Assembly: GCF_027568395.1 (NCBI RefSeq)
Contig: NZ_JANKZL010000011.1
Span: 124,001-188,000 of the forward strand
Direction of reading: 5' to 3'
DNA from: Aminobacter sp. HY435
GTDB lineage: Bacteria; Pseudomonadota; Alphaproteobacteria; Rhizobiales; Rhizobiaceae
DNA: 64,000 nt
A program made the position numbers and the translations under genes. The notes beneath the pieces were generated by a model, which saw nothing but the letters and a program-made list of their open reading frames with translations, made no database searches and was not told the origin of the DNA. This document shows, piece by piece, positions 18,775-27,673 of the stretch. The first letter of the stretch is position 1; each line of letters starts with the position of its first letter.

Positions 18775-19689
18775 CTACTGATGAGAGCCTCTGCTCCCCT
18801 CGAGCTTCGAAAGGGCCGGCCTGAGCTTGTGGTCCGTCCCTTCAAGAAGTCTGTTTGCCGCCTCCAGGCTGGCGGCCCCCGCCGCCAGCAGGATCGCAAT
18901 CTTGACCGAGCCGCCGCTCCGTTCGAGCAGCGCCTGCGCTTCGCCCGGCTCGCAACCGGCAACCGCCGCGACAATGCGGGCGGCGCGCTCGTGCAGCTTG
19001 ATGTTGTCGGCGACGAGATTGACCATGTAGCCGTCATGGACGTGGCCAAGCCGGATGGCGGCCAGCGTCGACATCATGTTGAGGGCAATCTTCTGAGCCG
19101 TGCCGGCGCCCATGCGGGTCGAGCCGGCGACCACTTCGGGCGGCGTCGCCAGCAACACCGACGTCTCGGCGAGACCGAACATCGGCGCGCCGGAATTGTT
19201 GGCGATGGCAATAGTCGCGGCGCCGCGGCGTCGCGCTTCCTCCAGCGCGCCCATGGCGAAAGGCGTCGAGCCACTGGCCGAAATGGCAATCAGGCAGTCG
19301 CCCTTGCCGAGCCCGGTCGCGGCGACATCCCGGACCGCCTGGGCGCTGTCGTCCTCGGGCGCGCCGGCCAGATTGACCAGCGCCTCGGCGCCGCCGGCAA
19401 GCAGGATGAACACGCGTTCGCGCGGGATGCCAAAGGTGCCGGGCAGTTCGAGCGCATCGGCAAGCGCCATCAGTCCGGAGCTTCCAGCCGCGGCATAGAC
19501 CAGCCGTCCGCCGGCGGCGAGGCTGGCAGCAACCTTCTCGGCGGCTTCGGCAATTTCGGGGATGGCAGCATGGACAGAACGGGCCGCGTCGGCCTGGGCG
19601 TCGGCAAGCAGGCGCAGAATGGACTCGGGCGCCTGGGCATCAATGCCCTGGGCGTCTTTATGCACCGCTTCCGTACGCCGTGGCGCCAT
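18775..19689 (-). CDS. murQ: N-acetylmuramic acid 6-phosphate etherase
   Basis: 304 residues from ATG at 19689, with GGGAG about 8 bases upstream; a TTG ten codons earlier is less likely. The single SIS domain shows AAGSSGLMALADALELPGTFG, the sugar-phosphate loop SASGSTPFAMG, RMGAGTAQKIALNMMSTLAA and the HVHDGYMVNL motif of MurQ. MurQ splits the lactyl ether of MurNAc 6-phosphate, giving GlcNAc 6-phosphate and lactate. It is the first gene of the leftward operon, so imported MurNAc or peptidoglycan fragments are likely used here. A TGGTAT direct-repeat operator lies just upstream at 19712-19730. Confidence 0.9.
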   Translation of the reverse strand: MAPRRTEAVHKDAQGIDAQAPESILRLLADAQADAARSVHAAIPEIAEAAEKVAASLAAGGRLVYAAAGSSGLMALADALELPGTFGIPRERVFILLAGGAEALVNLAGAPEDDSAQAVRDVAATGLGKGDCLIAISASGSTPFAMGALEEARRRGAATIAIANNSGAPMFGLAETSVLLATPPEVVAGSTRMGAGTAQKIALNMMSTLAAIRLGHVHDGYMVNLVADNIKLHERAARIVAAVAGCEPGEAQALLERSGGSVKIAILLAAGAASLEAANRLLEGTDHKLRPALSKLEGSRGSHQ

Positions 19690-19711
19690 CCTGTATCTCC
19701 CTTGAATTGAC

Positions 19712-19730
19712 AATACCAAAAAAATACCAC
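19712..19730 (-). promoter_or_regulatory. Operator-like direct repeat before murQ
   Basis: Read on the minus strand the site is TGGTAT, 5 bases, TGGTAT (copies at 19724-19729 and 19713-19718), an 11-base period of about one helical turn. It lies 24-41 bases before the murQ ATG. The same arrangement occurs before the divergent kinase gene, suggesting that the GntR regulator of the cluster binds both. Confidence 0.6.
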
Positions 19731-19845
19731 TTGTCCATAGGCGTTAACAAATTCCTTTGCTGCAATGCAAGGCAGTTCGAAAAATCCATAAAATTCAACA
19801 AATCAGCCGGGCAATACCAGTGGCGGGAATTTAGCGCTTGGATAT

Positions 19846-19862
19846 TGGTATTTTATTGGTAT
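19846..19862 (+). promoter_or_regulatory. Operator-like direct repeat before the amino-sugar kinase gene
   Basis: TGGTAT at 19846-19851 and 19857-19862 with the same 11-base period as the site before murQ, ending 23 bases before the GTG start. A further half site (ATACCA, 19814-19819) lies between the two. The symmetrical placement at both divergent promoters is the main evidence. Confidence 0.6.
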
Positions 19863-19885
19863 CATCACGCCAAGGAGACAACACC

Positions 19886-20767
19886 GTGGATCTAGTGCTC
19901 GGGATAGATGGCGGCGGCACCGGGTGTCGGGCTGCCGTGGCGACCGCATCCGGCGACATTCTTGGTCGCGGCCGCGGCGGACCGGCCAATATCCGCACGG
20001 ACCTCGCAGGCGCCAGCCACAACATCGTCGAAGCCGCCCGCATGGCCTTCGCAGATGCCGGCCGCGACCCGGCCCTGATCGGCTCGACGCCCGCCGTGCT
20101 TGGCCTCGCCGGCGCCAATGTCGGCGACTACAGGCAGCGGCTGATCGCTGTGTTGCCGTTCAGCCAGAGCGACGTCGAAAACGATTCCACCATTTCGCTG
20201 GAAGGCGCGCTTGGCGCGCATGACGGCGCCATCGCCGCGCTCGGCACCGGCACCGTCTACCTGGCTCGCCAGAACGGTCGGCTGCGCCCGCTCGGCGGCT
20301 GGGGCTTCCAGGTCGGCGACCTCGGCAGCGGCGCGCGCATCGGGCGCGACCTGCTGCAGGAAACGCTCCTTGTCCATGACGGCATCCATGCCGGTTCGCC
20401 GCTGACCAGCATCATGCTCGAGCGCTTCAACAACGATCCCGGCGAGATCGTCGAATTCACCACCTCGGCCAAGCCTGCCGACTATGGCGCCTTTGCGCCG
20501 ATGGTGTTCGAGCATGCGGCAACGGGCGATGCCATCGGCGCCCGCCTCGTTGATCGTGCTGTCGCCGACGTCGAGGAAACGCTCGCGGTCTTCGACCTGT
20601 CGCCGTCGCAGCGGCTGTGCCTGCTTGGCGGTCTCGCAGGCCTCTACGCGCCACGGCTTGGCGAACGCTACCGCACCATCCTGCATGCACCGCTGCAAGA
20701 CGCGCTCGGCGGCGCGGTGGCGATGGCGGCGAAACGCTTCGGCCCTGCGGGAGGCGGCCATGGATGA
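19886..20767 (+). CDS. BadF/BadG/BcrA/BcrD-type N-acetylhexosamine kinase
   Basis: 293 residues from GTG at 19886, chosen because AAGGAG lies about 10 bases upstream and VDLVLGIDGGGTGCRAAVA begins the phosphate-1 motif of the ASKHA fold. ALGTGTVYLA and GGWGFQVGDLGSGARIGRDLLQ mark the sugar- and phosphate-binding core. Family members phosphorylate GlcNAc, and some also MurNAc, at O6. Next to murQ and nagA this is the expected kinase for non-phosphorylated sugars brought in by an ABC transporter. It overlaps the regulator gene by 8 bases. Confidence 0.88.
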   Translation: MDLVLGIDGGGTGCRAAVATASGDILGRGRGGPANIRTDLAGASHNIVEAARMAFADAGRDPALIGSTPAVLGLAGANVGDYRQRLIAVLPFSQSDVENDSTISLEGALGAHDGAIAALGTGTVYLARQNGRLRPLGGWGFQVGDLGSGARIGRDLLQETLLVHDGIHAGSPLTSIMLERFNNDPGEIVEFTTSAKPADYGAFAPMVFEHAATGDAIGARLVDRAVADVEETLAVFDLSPSQRLCLLGGLAGLYAPRLGERYRTILHAPLQDALGGAVAMAAKRFGPAGGGHG

Positions 20768-21548
20768 AACTGCCGAAAGGATTTTCGCCGCCCTGCGCGA
20801 CGTCAGCCAAAGCGGCGCGCCGCTCTACCTGCAGCTCAAGAAGAACATCGAGGACGCCGTCAAGCGCGGCCTGATCGGGCCTGGCGATGCCCTGCCCTCG
20901 GAGCGCGACATCGCCGCCCAGGCCGACATTTCCCGCGTCACCGTGCGCAAGGCGGTGCAAGACCTGGTCAAGTCGGGCGTGCTGATCCAGCGCCACGGCT
21001 CCGGCACCTTCGTCGCCCCGCGCATGGAGCGCGTCGAGCAGTCGCTGTCGCGGCTGACCTCGTTCACCGAAGACATGGCGCGGCGCGGCATGACCGCCCG
21101 CTCGCAATGGCTCGACCGCGGCATCTACAGCGCCTCGCCCGACGAAATGATGGTGCTTGGGCTGTCGTCGAGCGAGCTCGTCTCGCGGCTCAGCCGCCTG
21201 CGCATCGCCGACGACACGCCGCTCGCCATCGAACGTGCAACTATTTCGGCTTCCGTGCTGCCCGACCCTCGTGAAGTCACATCTTCGCTCTATATGGCAT
21301 TGGGCAAGACAGGCCACAGGCCGGTGCGCGCGGTGCAGCGCATTTCGGCTGTCAATCTCAGCGAGGCCGATGCAGCACTTCTGGCTGTGCCGGTCGGCTC
21401 GGCCTGCCTGCAGATCGAGCGCATTTCGTATCTCGGCACCGGCAAGGTGATCGAGTTCACCAAGTCGATCTATCGCGGCGACGCCTATGATTTCGTCGCC
21501 GAACTGAGACTGCCCGGCCCGGATGGGCAAGAAGGAGAAAGTACTTGA
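20760..21548 (+). CDS. GntR/HutC-family regulator of amino-sugar use
   Basis: 262 residues, ATG at 20760 within the kinase 3' end. The N-terminal winged helix is clear: PLYLQLKKNIEDAVKRGLIGPGDALPSERDIAAQADISRVTVRKAVQDLVKSGVLIQRHGSGTFV. The rest is a UTRA ligand-binding domain (SRLSRLRIADDTPLAIERATI, VIEFTKSIYRGDAYDFVAEL). HutC-type relatives in amino-sugar clusters sense GlcN6P or GlcNAc6P. The paired TGGTAT direct repeats in the divergent promoter region are its likely targets. It is translated together with the kinase and the deaminase. Confidence 0.92.
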   Translation: MDETAERIFAALRDVSQSGAPLYLQLKKNIEDAVKRGLIGPGDALPSERDIAAQADISRVTVRKAVQDLVKSGVLIQRHGSGTFVAPRMERVEQSLSRLTSFTEDMARRGMTARSQWLDRGIYSASPDEMMVLGLSSSELVSRLSRLRIADDTPLAIERATISASVLPDPREVTSSLYMALGKTGHRPVRAVQRISAVNLSEADAALLAVPVGSACLQIERISYLGTGKVIEFTKSIYRGDAYDFVAELRLPGPDGQEGEST

Positions 21549-22573
21549 ACGCGATTACCCATATGCGGCGCGAAATCGCCGAAATCCCCGAGGCGACAAC
21601 TCGCCTGCTGGAAGGTTCGGCCAAGGAACTCGCCGAGACGGGCGAACACCTCAAGCGCGCCAACCCACGCTTCGTCACCACCGTCGCCCGCGGCTCCTCC
21701 GACCACGCCGCCTCTTTCCTCAAATACGCCATCGAGCTCAACGCCGGCCTGCCGGTCGCCTCCATCGGCCCGTCGATCTCGTCGATCTATGGCGCCAGGC
21801 TGAAGCTCGCCGATTCCGCCTGCCTGGCCATCTCGCAGTCGGGCAAGAGCCCCGACATCGTCGCCATGGCCGAGGGTGCCCGCGCCGGCGGCGCACTGAC
21901 GATCGCGCTGACCAACACCGCCGGCTCGCCGCTGGCGGAAGCCTCCGACCACGCCATCGATATCCGCGCCGGGGTCGAAAAGAGCGTCGCCGCGACCAAG
22001 ACCTTCGTCAATTCGGCGGTCGCCGGCCTCGCCGTGCTCGCCCACTGGACCGGCGACGACAAGCTTTTGGCCGCGCTCAAGGCGCTGCCCGAGCACTTCG
22101 CCAAGGCCGTCGACTGCGACTGGATGGGCATAGCCGGCGAGCTGACCGACGGCAATTCGCTGTTCATCCTCGGCCGCGGCCCATCGTATGCCATCGCCAA
22201 CGAGGCGGCGCTGAAGTTCAAGGAAACCTGCGCCATGCATGCCGAGTCCTACAGCGCAGCCGAGGTCATGCACGGCCCGCTGGCGCTCGTCCGGCCCGGC
22301 TTCCCGGTGCTGGCGCTGGCGGCGCGCGATGCTTCCGAGCCGTCCATTGCCGAAGCTGCCGACGGACTCGCCGACCGCGGTGCCGCGATCCACATCACCT
22401 CGTCGCTGGCCAGGAAGGCCAAGGTTCTGCCGCATGTCGCCACCGGCCACCCGCTGACCGATCCGCTGATGCTGATCGCCTCGTTCTACGGTTTCGTCGA
22501 GGCCTTCGCCCGCCACCGTGGCCTCAACCCCGACAGCCCGCCAAACCTGCGGAAAGTGACCGAAACGATATGA
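21545..22573 (+). CDS. SIS-domain glucosamine-6-phosphate deaminase (NagB-II type)
   Basis: 342 residues. The start is TTG at 21545, overlapping the regulator stop (TTGA), supported by GGAGAAA at the right distance; an ATG six codons later is the alternative. Two SIS domains resemble the isomerase half of GlmS (ARGSSDHAASFLKYAIEL, ISQSGKSPDIVAMAEGA, CAMHAESYSAAEVMHGPLAL), but there is no glutaminase domain. Such stand-alone proteins usually deaminate GlcN6P to fructose 6-phosphate. It follows the regulator and precedes nagA with overlaps, completing the route MurNAc6P or GlcNAc6P to Fru6P. Confidence 0.88.
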   Translation: MNAITHMRREIAEIPEATTRLLEGSAKELAETGEHLKRANPRFVTTVARGSSDHAASFLKYAIELNAGLPVASIGPSISSIYGARLKLADSACLAISQSGKSPDIVAMAEGARAGGALTIALTNTAGSPLAEASDHAIDIRAGVEKSVAATKTFVNSAVAGLAVLAHWTGDDKLLAALKALPEHFAKAVDCDWMGIAGELTDGNSLFILGRGPSYAIANEAALKFKETCAMHAESYSAAEVMHGPLALVRPGFPVLALAARDASEPSIAEAADGLADRGAAIHITSSLARKAKVLPHVATGHPLTDPLMLIASFYGFVEAFARHRGLNPDSPPNLRKVTETI

Positions 22574-23727
22574 GCGAACGTCTAGCCATAACTGCCGGGC
22601 GCATCTTCGACGGTGACGCCTGGCACGAGGATGCCGCACTTCAGGTCGCCGACGGGCTGGTCGAGGGCATCGTCGCGCGGCGCGACATTCCCTCCGGTGC
22701 AACCGTCCGCGATGGCGGCGCGATGCTGGTGCCCGGCTTCATCGACCTGCAGGTCAATGGCGGCGGCGGGCTGATGCTCAACGACAAGCCCGACGTCGAC
22801 ACGCTGGAGGTGATCTGCCGGGCGCAGATGCCTTTCGGCACGACGGCGGTGCTGCCGACGCTGATCACCGACACCCGCGAGATCACCCGCGCCACCATGG
22901 CGGCTGGCGCGGAAGCATACAGCCGCAGGATGCCGGGTTTCCTCGGCCTGCATCTCGAAGGGCCGCATCTTTCGCTCGCCCGCAAGGGCGCCCACGATCC
23001 GCAGCTGATCCGCCCGATGGACGCCGACGACGAGGCAGCGCTCATCGCAGCGCGTCCGTCGATGCCGGTGCTGCTGACCACCGTCGCGCCGGAGTCGGTC
23101 AAGGCAGAGCAGGTCAAGGCGCTGGCCGATGCCGGCATCGTCGTCAGCCTCGGTCACACCGACACCAGCTATCGCACGGCCAGGGAATACGCCGAGGTAG
23201 GCGCCTCGATGGCGACGCACCTGTTCAACGCGATGAGCCAGATCGGCAATCGTGAACCGGGCCTGGCCGGCGCCGCGGTCGACAGCGGCGCCCTCTGGGC
23301 CGGACTCATCGCCGATGGCTTCCATGTCGATCCGGCGACGATGCAGATCGCGCTCAAGGCCAAGACCGGTCCGGCGCGCATCTTCCTGGTCAGCGACGCG
23401 ATGGCGACCATCGGCACCGACCTCAAGTCGTTCACGCTCAATGGCCGGACGATCAAGCGCGAGAACGGCCGCCTGACGCTGGAGAACGGCACGCTTGCCG
23501 GCGCCGATCTCGACATGATCTCGGCGGTGCGCTTCATGCACGAAAAAATGGGTTTCGAGCTCGACGAAGCCATTCGCATGGCCTCGCTCTATCCGGCCCA
23601 GGCCGTCAAGCAGGACGGGCGTCTCGGCCGGCTTGCCAGGGGTTATGTGGCCAACGCCGTGCAGTTGACCGACGACCTCGACGTGTCGGGCACCTGGATC
23701 GACGGCAAGAAGGTGTTTTCCGCTTAG
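22570..23727 (+). CDS. nagA: N-acetylglucosamine-6-phosphate deacetylase
   Basis: 385 residues, ATG overlapping the preceding stop. Amidohydrolase signatures are visible: GFIDLQVNGGGG, the metal-binding Glu in LHLEGPHLS, His in SLGHTDTSY and ATHLFNAMSQ, and the catalytic Asp in FLVSDAMATIG. NagA removes acetate from GlcNAc6P to give GlcN6P for the neighbouring deaminase. It is the last gene of the rightward operon; a repeat region follows. Confidence 0.95.
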   Translation: MSERLAITAGRIFDGDAWHEDAALQVADGLVEGIVARRDIPSGATVRDGGAMLVPGFIDLQVNGGGGLMLNDKPDVDTLEVICRAQMPFGTTAVLPTLITDTREITRATMAAGAEAYSRRMPGFLGLHLEGPHLSLARKGAHDPQLIRPMDADDEAALIAARPSMPVLLTTVAPESVKAEQVKALADAGIVVSLGHTDTSYRTAREYAEVGASMATHLFNAMSQIGNREPGLAGAAVDSGALWAGLIADGFHVDPATMQIALKAKTGPARIFLVSDAMATIGTDLKSFTLNGRTIKRENGRLTLENGTLAGADLDMISAVRFMHEKMGFELDEAIRMASLYPAQAVKQDGRLGRLARGYVANAVQLTDDLDVSGTWIDGKKVFSA

Positions 23728-23752
23728 GCGGCCGCGGGGCAAGTCTCCGCAA

Positions 23753-23956
23753 AAGCCCCCTCACTGTCACGGCTTCGCCGTGCCACCTCTCCCCCACTGC
23801 GTGGGGGCGAGGAAGCCGACCTGATCCAACGTTGGAGCTGCCCCTCATCCGCCTGCCGGCACCTTCTCCCCGTAATGACGGGGAGAAGGAACGAGCGGCT
23901 ACGTTGACGCCCCCCTCTCCCCGTCTTTCACGGGGAGAGGGTAAGGGTGAGGGGCA
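23753..23956. repeat. Cluster of palindromic intergenic repeats between nagA and rpe
   Basis: The convergent gap 23728-23967 is filled with short hairpins: CACGGCTTCGCCGTG near 23768, CCCCCACTGCGTGGGGG near 23790, TTCTCCCCGTAATGACGGGGAGAA near 23864 and CTCTCCCCGTCTTTCACGGGGAGAG near 23915. The outer blocks GCCCCTCATC (near 23840) and GGTGAGGGGC (near 23946) are partly inverse. Hairpins here could end transcripts from both sides, but the composition matches the dispersed repeats elsewhere. Confidence 0.75.
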
Positions 23957-23967
23957 AATTCTCTAGC

Positions 23968-24642
23968 TCAGATCGCAGCCTTGTCGGCGGCGGCCCGGAT
24001 CGCCTCGATGTTTGCGGCATAGGCCGCAGGCCCACCCTTGAACACGGCGTTGCCGGCGACCAGCACATTGGCGCCGGCGGCGGTGACCAGCGGCGCGGTC
24101 TCCGGTGTCACGCCGCCGTCGATCTCGATGTCGATCGGGCGGTTGCCGATCATCGCCTTGACGCGTTTGACCTTGTCGATGACCGCCGGAATGAAGGCCT
24201 GGCCGCCGAAGCCCGGATTGACCGTCATCAAGAGCACCAGGTCGAGGCGGTCGAGCACATATTCGATCACCGATTCAGGCGTCGACGGATTGAGCGACAC
24301 GCCGGCCTTCTTGCCGAGATTGCGGATCGTCTGCAGCGAGCGGTCGAGATGCGGGCCGGCCTCGGCGTGAACCGTGATGATGTCGCAACCGGCGTCAGCG
24401 AAGGCCGCCAGATAAGGATCGGTCGGCGCGATCATCAGATGGCAGTCGAACACCTTGTCGGTGCGGTTGCGGATCGCCTTGATGACCGGCGGGCCGAAGG
24501 TGATGTTGGGGACGAAATGACCGTCCATGACGTCGAGATGGATCCAGTCGGCGCCGGCGGCGACGATCGCCTCGACCTCGTCGCCGAGCTTGGAGAAATC
24601 GGACGACAGCACCGACGGGGCGATCAGGGTTTTGTGGCTCAC
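23968..24642 (-). CDS. rpe: Ribulose-phosphate 3-epimerase
   Basis: 224 residues from GTG at 24642 (GGAAAGG upstream), which matches the usual family length; the longer frame to 24735 is not used. TIM-barrel signatures are [35 protein letters not shown] (catalytic Asp and metal His), [19 protein letters not shown] and IEIDGGV. The enzyme interconverts ribulose 5-phosphate and xylulose 5-phosphate in the pentose phosphate pathway and Calvin cycle. It is separated by 136 bases from the secreted protein gene on the same strand. Confidence 0.95.
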   Translation of the reverse strand: MSHKTLIAPSVLSSDFSKLGDEVEAIVAAGADWIHLDVMDGHFVPNITFGPPVIKAIRNRTDKVFDCHLMIAPTDPYLAAFADAGCDIITVHAEAGPHLDRSLQTIRNLGKKAGVSLNPSTPESVIEYVLDRLDLVLLMTVNPGFGGQAFIPAVIDKVKRVKAMIGNRPIDIEIDGGVTPETAPLVTAAGANVLVAGNAVFKGGPAAYAANIEAIRAAADKAAI

Positions 24643-24778
24643 GTTCAGGCCTTTCCGGAAGGGCGATGTTGGGGACTGCCTAATATCAGCCGCAGCCCTT
24701 GTCGAGCCGAGAATCCCGGCACATCGCCGCAGCATCGGTGAAATCCCACTGTCGGCAGGCGGCGCGCAGAGCTCGCCG

Positions 24779-27262
24779 CTATGGCCCGTTCGGGCCGCCC
24801 GGCGTGCTGCCGCCGCCGCCGGTCGGGTCGCGGCCGCCGCCCTGGCGACCGGGCGAGTCAGGGCGATCGCTGCCGTTGGAGGGCTGGTGAAATGTACGGC
24901 GCGCCGGGCGGCAGTTGGGGAACTTGCCGACCGTGCCGCTCGGGCAGCCTTCGACGATCATGCACTGGCCGTTGACGAACAGCTCGCCGGCGATGCAGCC
25001 GCCATTGCCGGTGTTGGGAACGCAGCGGCCACGCACCGCCGTCGTGCCGGCCGGGCAGCCGCGCGGCGGCTTGCGGCAAACGCCATTGACCGACTGGGTG
25101 CCGCGCGGGCAGGCGCAGACGCCGTTCTTGCCGCGCACCTGGCCGGAGACCTTGCAGGCCGGCTGCCGCGCGGCCACGCATTTGCCGTTGGCCAGCGACG
25201 AACCCTTGCGGCAGACGCAACGTCCGTCCTTGGTCTTGACCTGCCCGGGCAGCAGCGTGCAGCCGCCGCCCTGCGGGAAGCTGATGGTGAAGCGGTGGCA
25301 GGCGAACGGCCCGCCGCCACTGGAACCGCCGGGGCCGCCGCCGCCGTTCAGGCCGCTGACCTGGTGGTCCGGCGGCACGGCGGCAAAGCAGTTCTGCGCC
25401 ATGACGGGCGCGGTGACGCCGGCAAGGCCGCCGCCGGTCGGGATGACCACCTTCATCTTGTGCGACTGGCTCGCGCCGCCGGCGAGACTGACTCCGGCGA
25501 CGCAGGACAGCGGCAACGCACCCGGCGGACAGGCCAGCGGCGGATCGATCCCGGTGACTTCGACGCCGGCGAGGCGGCCGAGGCCGTCGACGCCGATGGC
25601 GTCGGCAAGCCGGACGGGGCCGTCAAAGGGCATCGCGGACGGGTTTTCGATGGTGATCTCGAAGGTACAGGGCTGGCCGGCGCGGCAGGTCGCGTCCCCG
25701 GTCTGGCGGATGTTGAGCAACGCAGGCGTCGCGGACCCGGCAGCGGAACCAGCCGATACGACAGTGCCACCGGCCGGCGCGCCGCTGATGCCGGGCGCAG
25801 CGGCCTCGACCTTGGCCCTGACGGCGCTTGCGGCGGCAACCGCCTGGCGGCCGCAAGGGCGCCACAGCTCGACGTCGGCCAGCGGCGCGGCGTCCGCTGC
25901 CGTGCCCGTTGCGCCCATGCCTGCCGTGCCCTTGCCGATCGCGATGCGTGCTGGCGTGGAAGCCTGCCCCGGCTTGGCCGGCATAAGCAGCAGCAATGCC
26001 CCGGCGTCAGCCGCATCGCCGGTCGCGATCAAAGTCGCCGTGCAGGCTTCCGGGTCGATCCTGCCGCTGCCGTCATAACCGTAATGCAGGTCGATGCCGC
26101 CGCCGGACCTGCCCTCGGCCACGACCGCCGGCAGCCGTTTCCAGCCGCGAGTCGCCGTATCGCGGCCAAAGTGCAGCACTTCCGCCCTGCCCGCCGCCGC
26201 GCCGCTGCGGGCCATGCTCGAAAGATACATGCCGCCACTTGTGTCAAAGACCATGTCGGTGACGGGGCTTTCGGCGCCGATCTCCAGTTCGCGGCGCGCG
26301 GCGCCGCCAAGCGCGCCCGGTGCTTCGATGCCGACCGACCAGATGTCGGCCTTGTCGCCGACCGCGTAATAGAGCCGCTCGCCATGAACGGCGAGCGCCC
26401 AGACGCGACGCGCATCCTGGGTGTAGCCCCAACTGTTCGGATTGTCGCTGTCGAAGCCGGCGGCGGAAATGTCCATCGTCTTGCCGTCGTCCTTGACCTC
26501 CGCGAGACCGGCTTTCGGCCGTGCGGCAACGCCATGGTCGAAACTGTCGACGAGGCGGCCCGAAGCGTCGACGCGATGGATCAGGCCGCTATCGAGGTCG
26601 GAGGCGAAGAACTGCCGATGCGCCTTGTCGAAGGCGATGTCGGCGACGCCGGGGCCGCTGTTGGGTATCTCGGCAAATTTGGAAACCGCTCCCGAAATCC
26701 CGTCGATTCGCCAGATGGCGCCGGGGCCGCCGCCGGCCTCTTCACCGAACTGGCCGGGCATGAAGGCCGCGCCGGGAGCGCCGCGCTGCAAGGCTTGCGC
26801 CACGCCATCAGCGCCGGGCACGACGACGCGGATGCCGTGCAGAGAAGTTGCGCCGGCGTAGAGGTTTGGCGTGCCGGAGGGCGCATCGTCGCGCAAGCCG
26901 TCGTCATAGGCCAGACCGAAGACCTGCCCGATCTGTGCGGCGAGTACCTCGAACGGCTGGCGCGCCTCGACCGGTTTTCCCGCTGCCGGACCGTCGAGCG
27001 ACGACAGGTCGAAGATGCGGAGGCTGGCGCCGTCGAGGTCGATAGTTTCTCCGGGCTCCGCGGCAGCGCCTTTTGCCGTGCCGGAGAATGCTGACACCGC
27101 CGCTGAGCCGGGGCGGATGATGCTCCTGTCCTGCGCCGAGGCCTGCGTCGCCAACGCCATCAAGGTCACGAGCACGGAGGCGGCGAGCGCATGAAGCCAC
27201 TGCTGCGATGGCGCAACAACGGCAAGAAGCACGCGCCCACCACCGTCACGACAGCGCTGCAT
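24779..27262 (-). CDS. Large secreted protein with beta-propeller-like region and Cys-rich C-terminus, function unknown
   Basis: 827 residues from ATG at 27262, chosen for GGGAGG seven bases upstream; the frame extends to 27592 without support. A signal peptide ends near ALATQASAQ (about residue 44). Residues about 70-480 contain repeated segments such as [19 protein letters not shown] and [17 protein letters not shown] that look like propeller blades. About 545-650 resembles a DUF11/adhesin-like beta domain ([26 protein letters not shown]). The last 170 residues are Cys-rich with repeated units of the form [25 protein letters not shown], then a Gly/Pro-rich tail. Probably exported and disulfide-linked. 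No enzymatic motif was seen. Confidence 0.75.
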   Translation of the reverse strand: MQRCRDGGGRVLLAVVAPSQQWLHALAASVLVTLMALATQASAQDRSIIRPGSAAVSAFSGTAKGAAAEPGETIDLDGASLRIFDLSSLDGPAAGKPVEARQPFEVLAAQIGQVFGLAYDDGLRDDAPSGTPNLYAGATSLHGIRVVVPGADGVAQALQRGAPGAAFMPGQFGEEAGGGPGAIWRIDGISGAVSKFAEIPNSGPGVADIAFDKAHRQFFASDLDSGLIHRVDASGRLVDSFDHGVAARPKAGLAEVKDDGKTMDISAAGFDSDNPNSWGYTQDARRVWALAVHGERLYYAVGDKADIWSVGIEAPGALGGAARRELEIGAESPVTDMVFDTSGGMYLSSMARSGAAAGRAEVLHFGRDTATRGWKRLPAVVAEGRSGGGIDLHYGYDGSGRIDPEACTATLIATGDAADAGALLLLMPAKPGQASTPARIAIGKGTAGMGATGTAADAAPLADVELWRPCGRQAVAAASAVRAKVEAAAPGISGAPAGGTVVSAGSAAGSATPALLNIRQTGDATCRAGQPCTFEITIENPSAMPFDGPVRLADAIGVDGLGRLAGVEVTGIDPPLACPPGALPLSCVAGVSLAGGASQSHKMKVVIPTGGGLAGVTAPVMAQNCFAAVPPDHQVSGLNGGGGPGGSSGGGPFACHRFTISFPQGGGCTLLPGQVKTKDGRCVCRKGSSLANGKCVAARQPACKVSGQVRGKNGVCACPRGTQSVNGVCRKPPRGCPAGTTAVRGRCVPNTGNGGCIAGELFVNGQCMIVEGCPSGTVGKFPNCRPARRTFHQPSNGSDRPDSPGRQGGGRDPTGGGGSTPGGPNGP

Positions 27263-27673
27263 CAAACGCCTCCCGTTCTCATGGCCCGATCCCATGGAAG
27301 GAATTGCCGTCTCGCCGGCCAGGGCAGGGCGTGGCCAACGGGCATGTCCTTCCGCGGCAGCCTCGCGATTGCCCCTCTCCGCAACGATATGTCGGGCCTC
27401 CGGCCGGGTCAACGCAACGCGACCGGCGGCAAGCGCCCGGATCGCGCCGCGCGAAATTGCAGTTCTCATGGCACTCCCAACGGCTTCACGGCGCAACATG
27501 CGACGCCTGCTTGAGTGTCGTGGGCGCGGAAAAGGTTCAGCAGTCCGGCATTTTTCCTGGTTTGCCTGAAAACGGCAGCGATCCTGACTCAAAAAGCGCG
27601 GAAAATGACGATTGAAATCGATTACATAATCTGCCTATGATGTTTTGCAGCAGTTTTGCATCGGGAGGAATTC
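27263..27673. other. Divergent promoter region between the secreted protein and the sugar-binding protein
   Basis: About 410 bases without a supported gene. Open frames on both strands here lack recognisable protein character. The right end holds the LacI-type palindrome (27613-27626) and the ribosome site for the binding protein. Confidence 0.6.
27613..27626. promoter_or_regulatory. LacI-family operator before the CUT2 sugar operon
   Basis: TGAAATCGATTACA is a palindrome around the central CG with one mismatched pair, the classical LacI/GalR operator form. It lies 48-61 bases before the binding-protein ATG. The operon encodes its own LacI-type regulator, so autoregulation by this site is likely. 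Confidence 0.7.

Noticed and set aside
22582-23742. 386-residue minus-strand frame opposite nagA
   Set aside because: Antisense shadow; nagA on the plus strand has all metal-site motifs.
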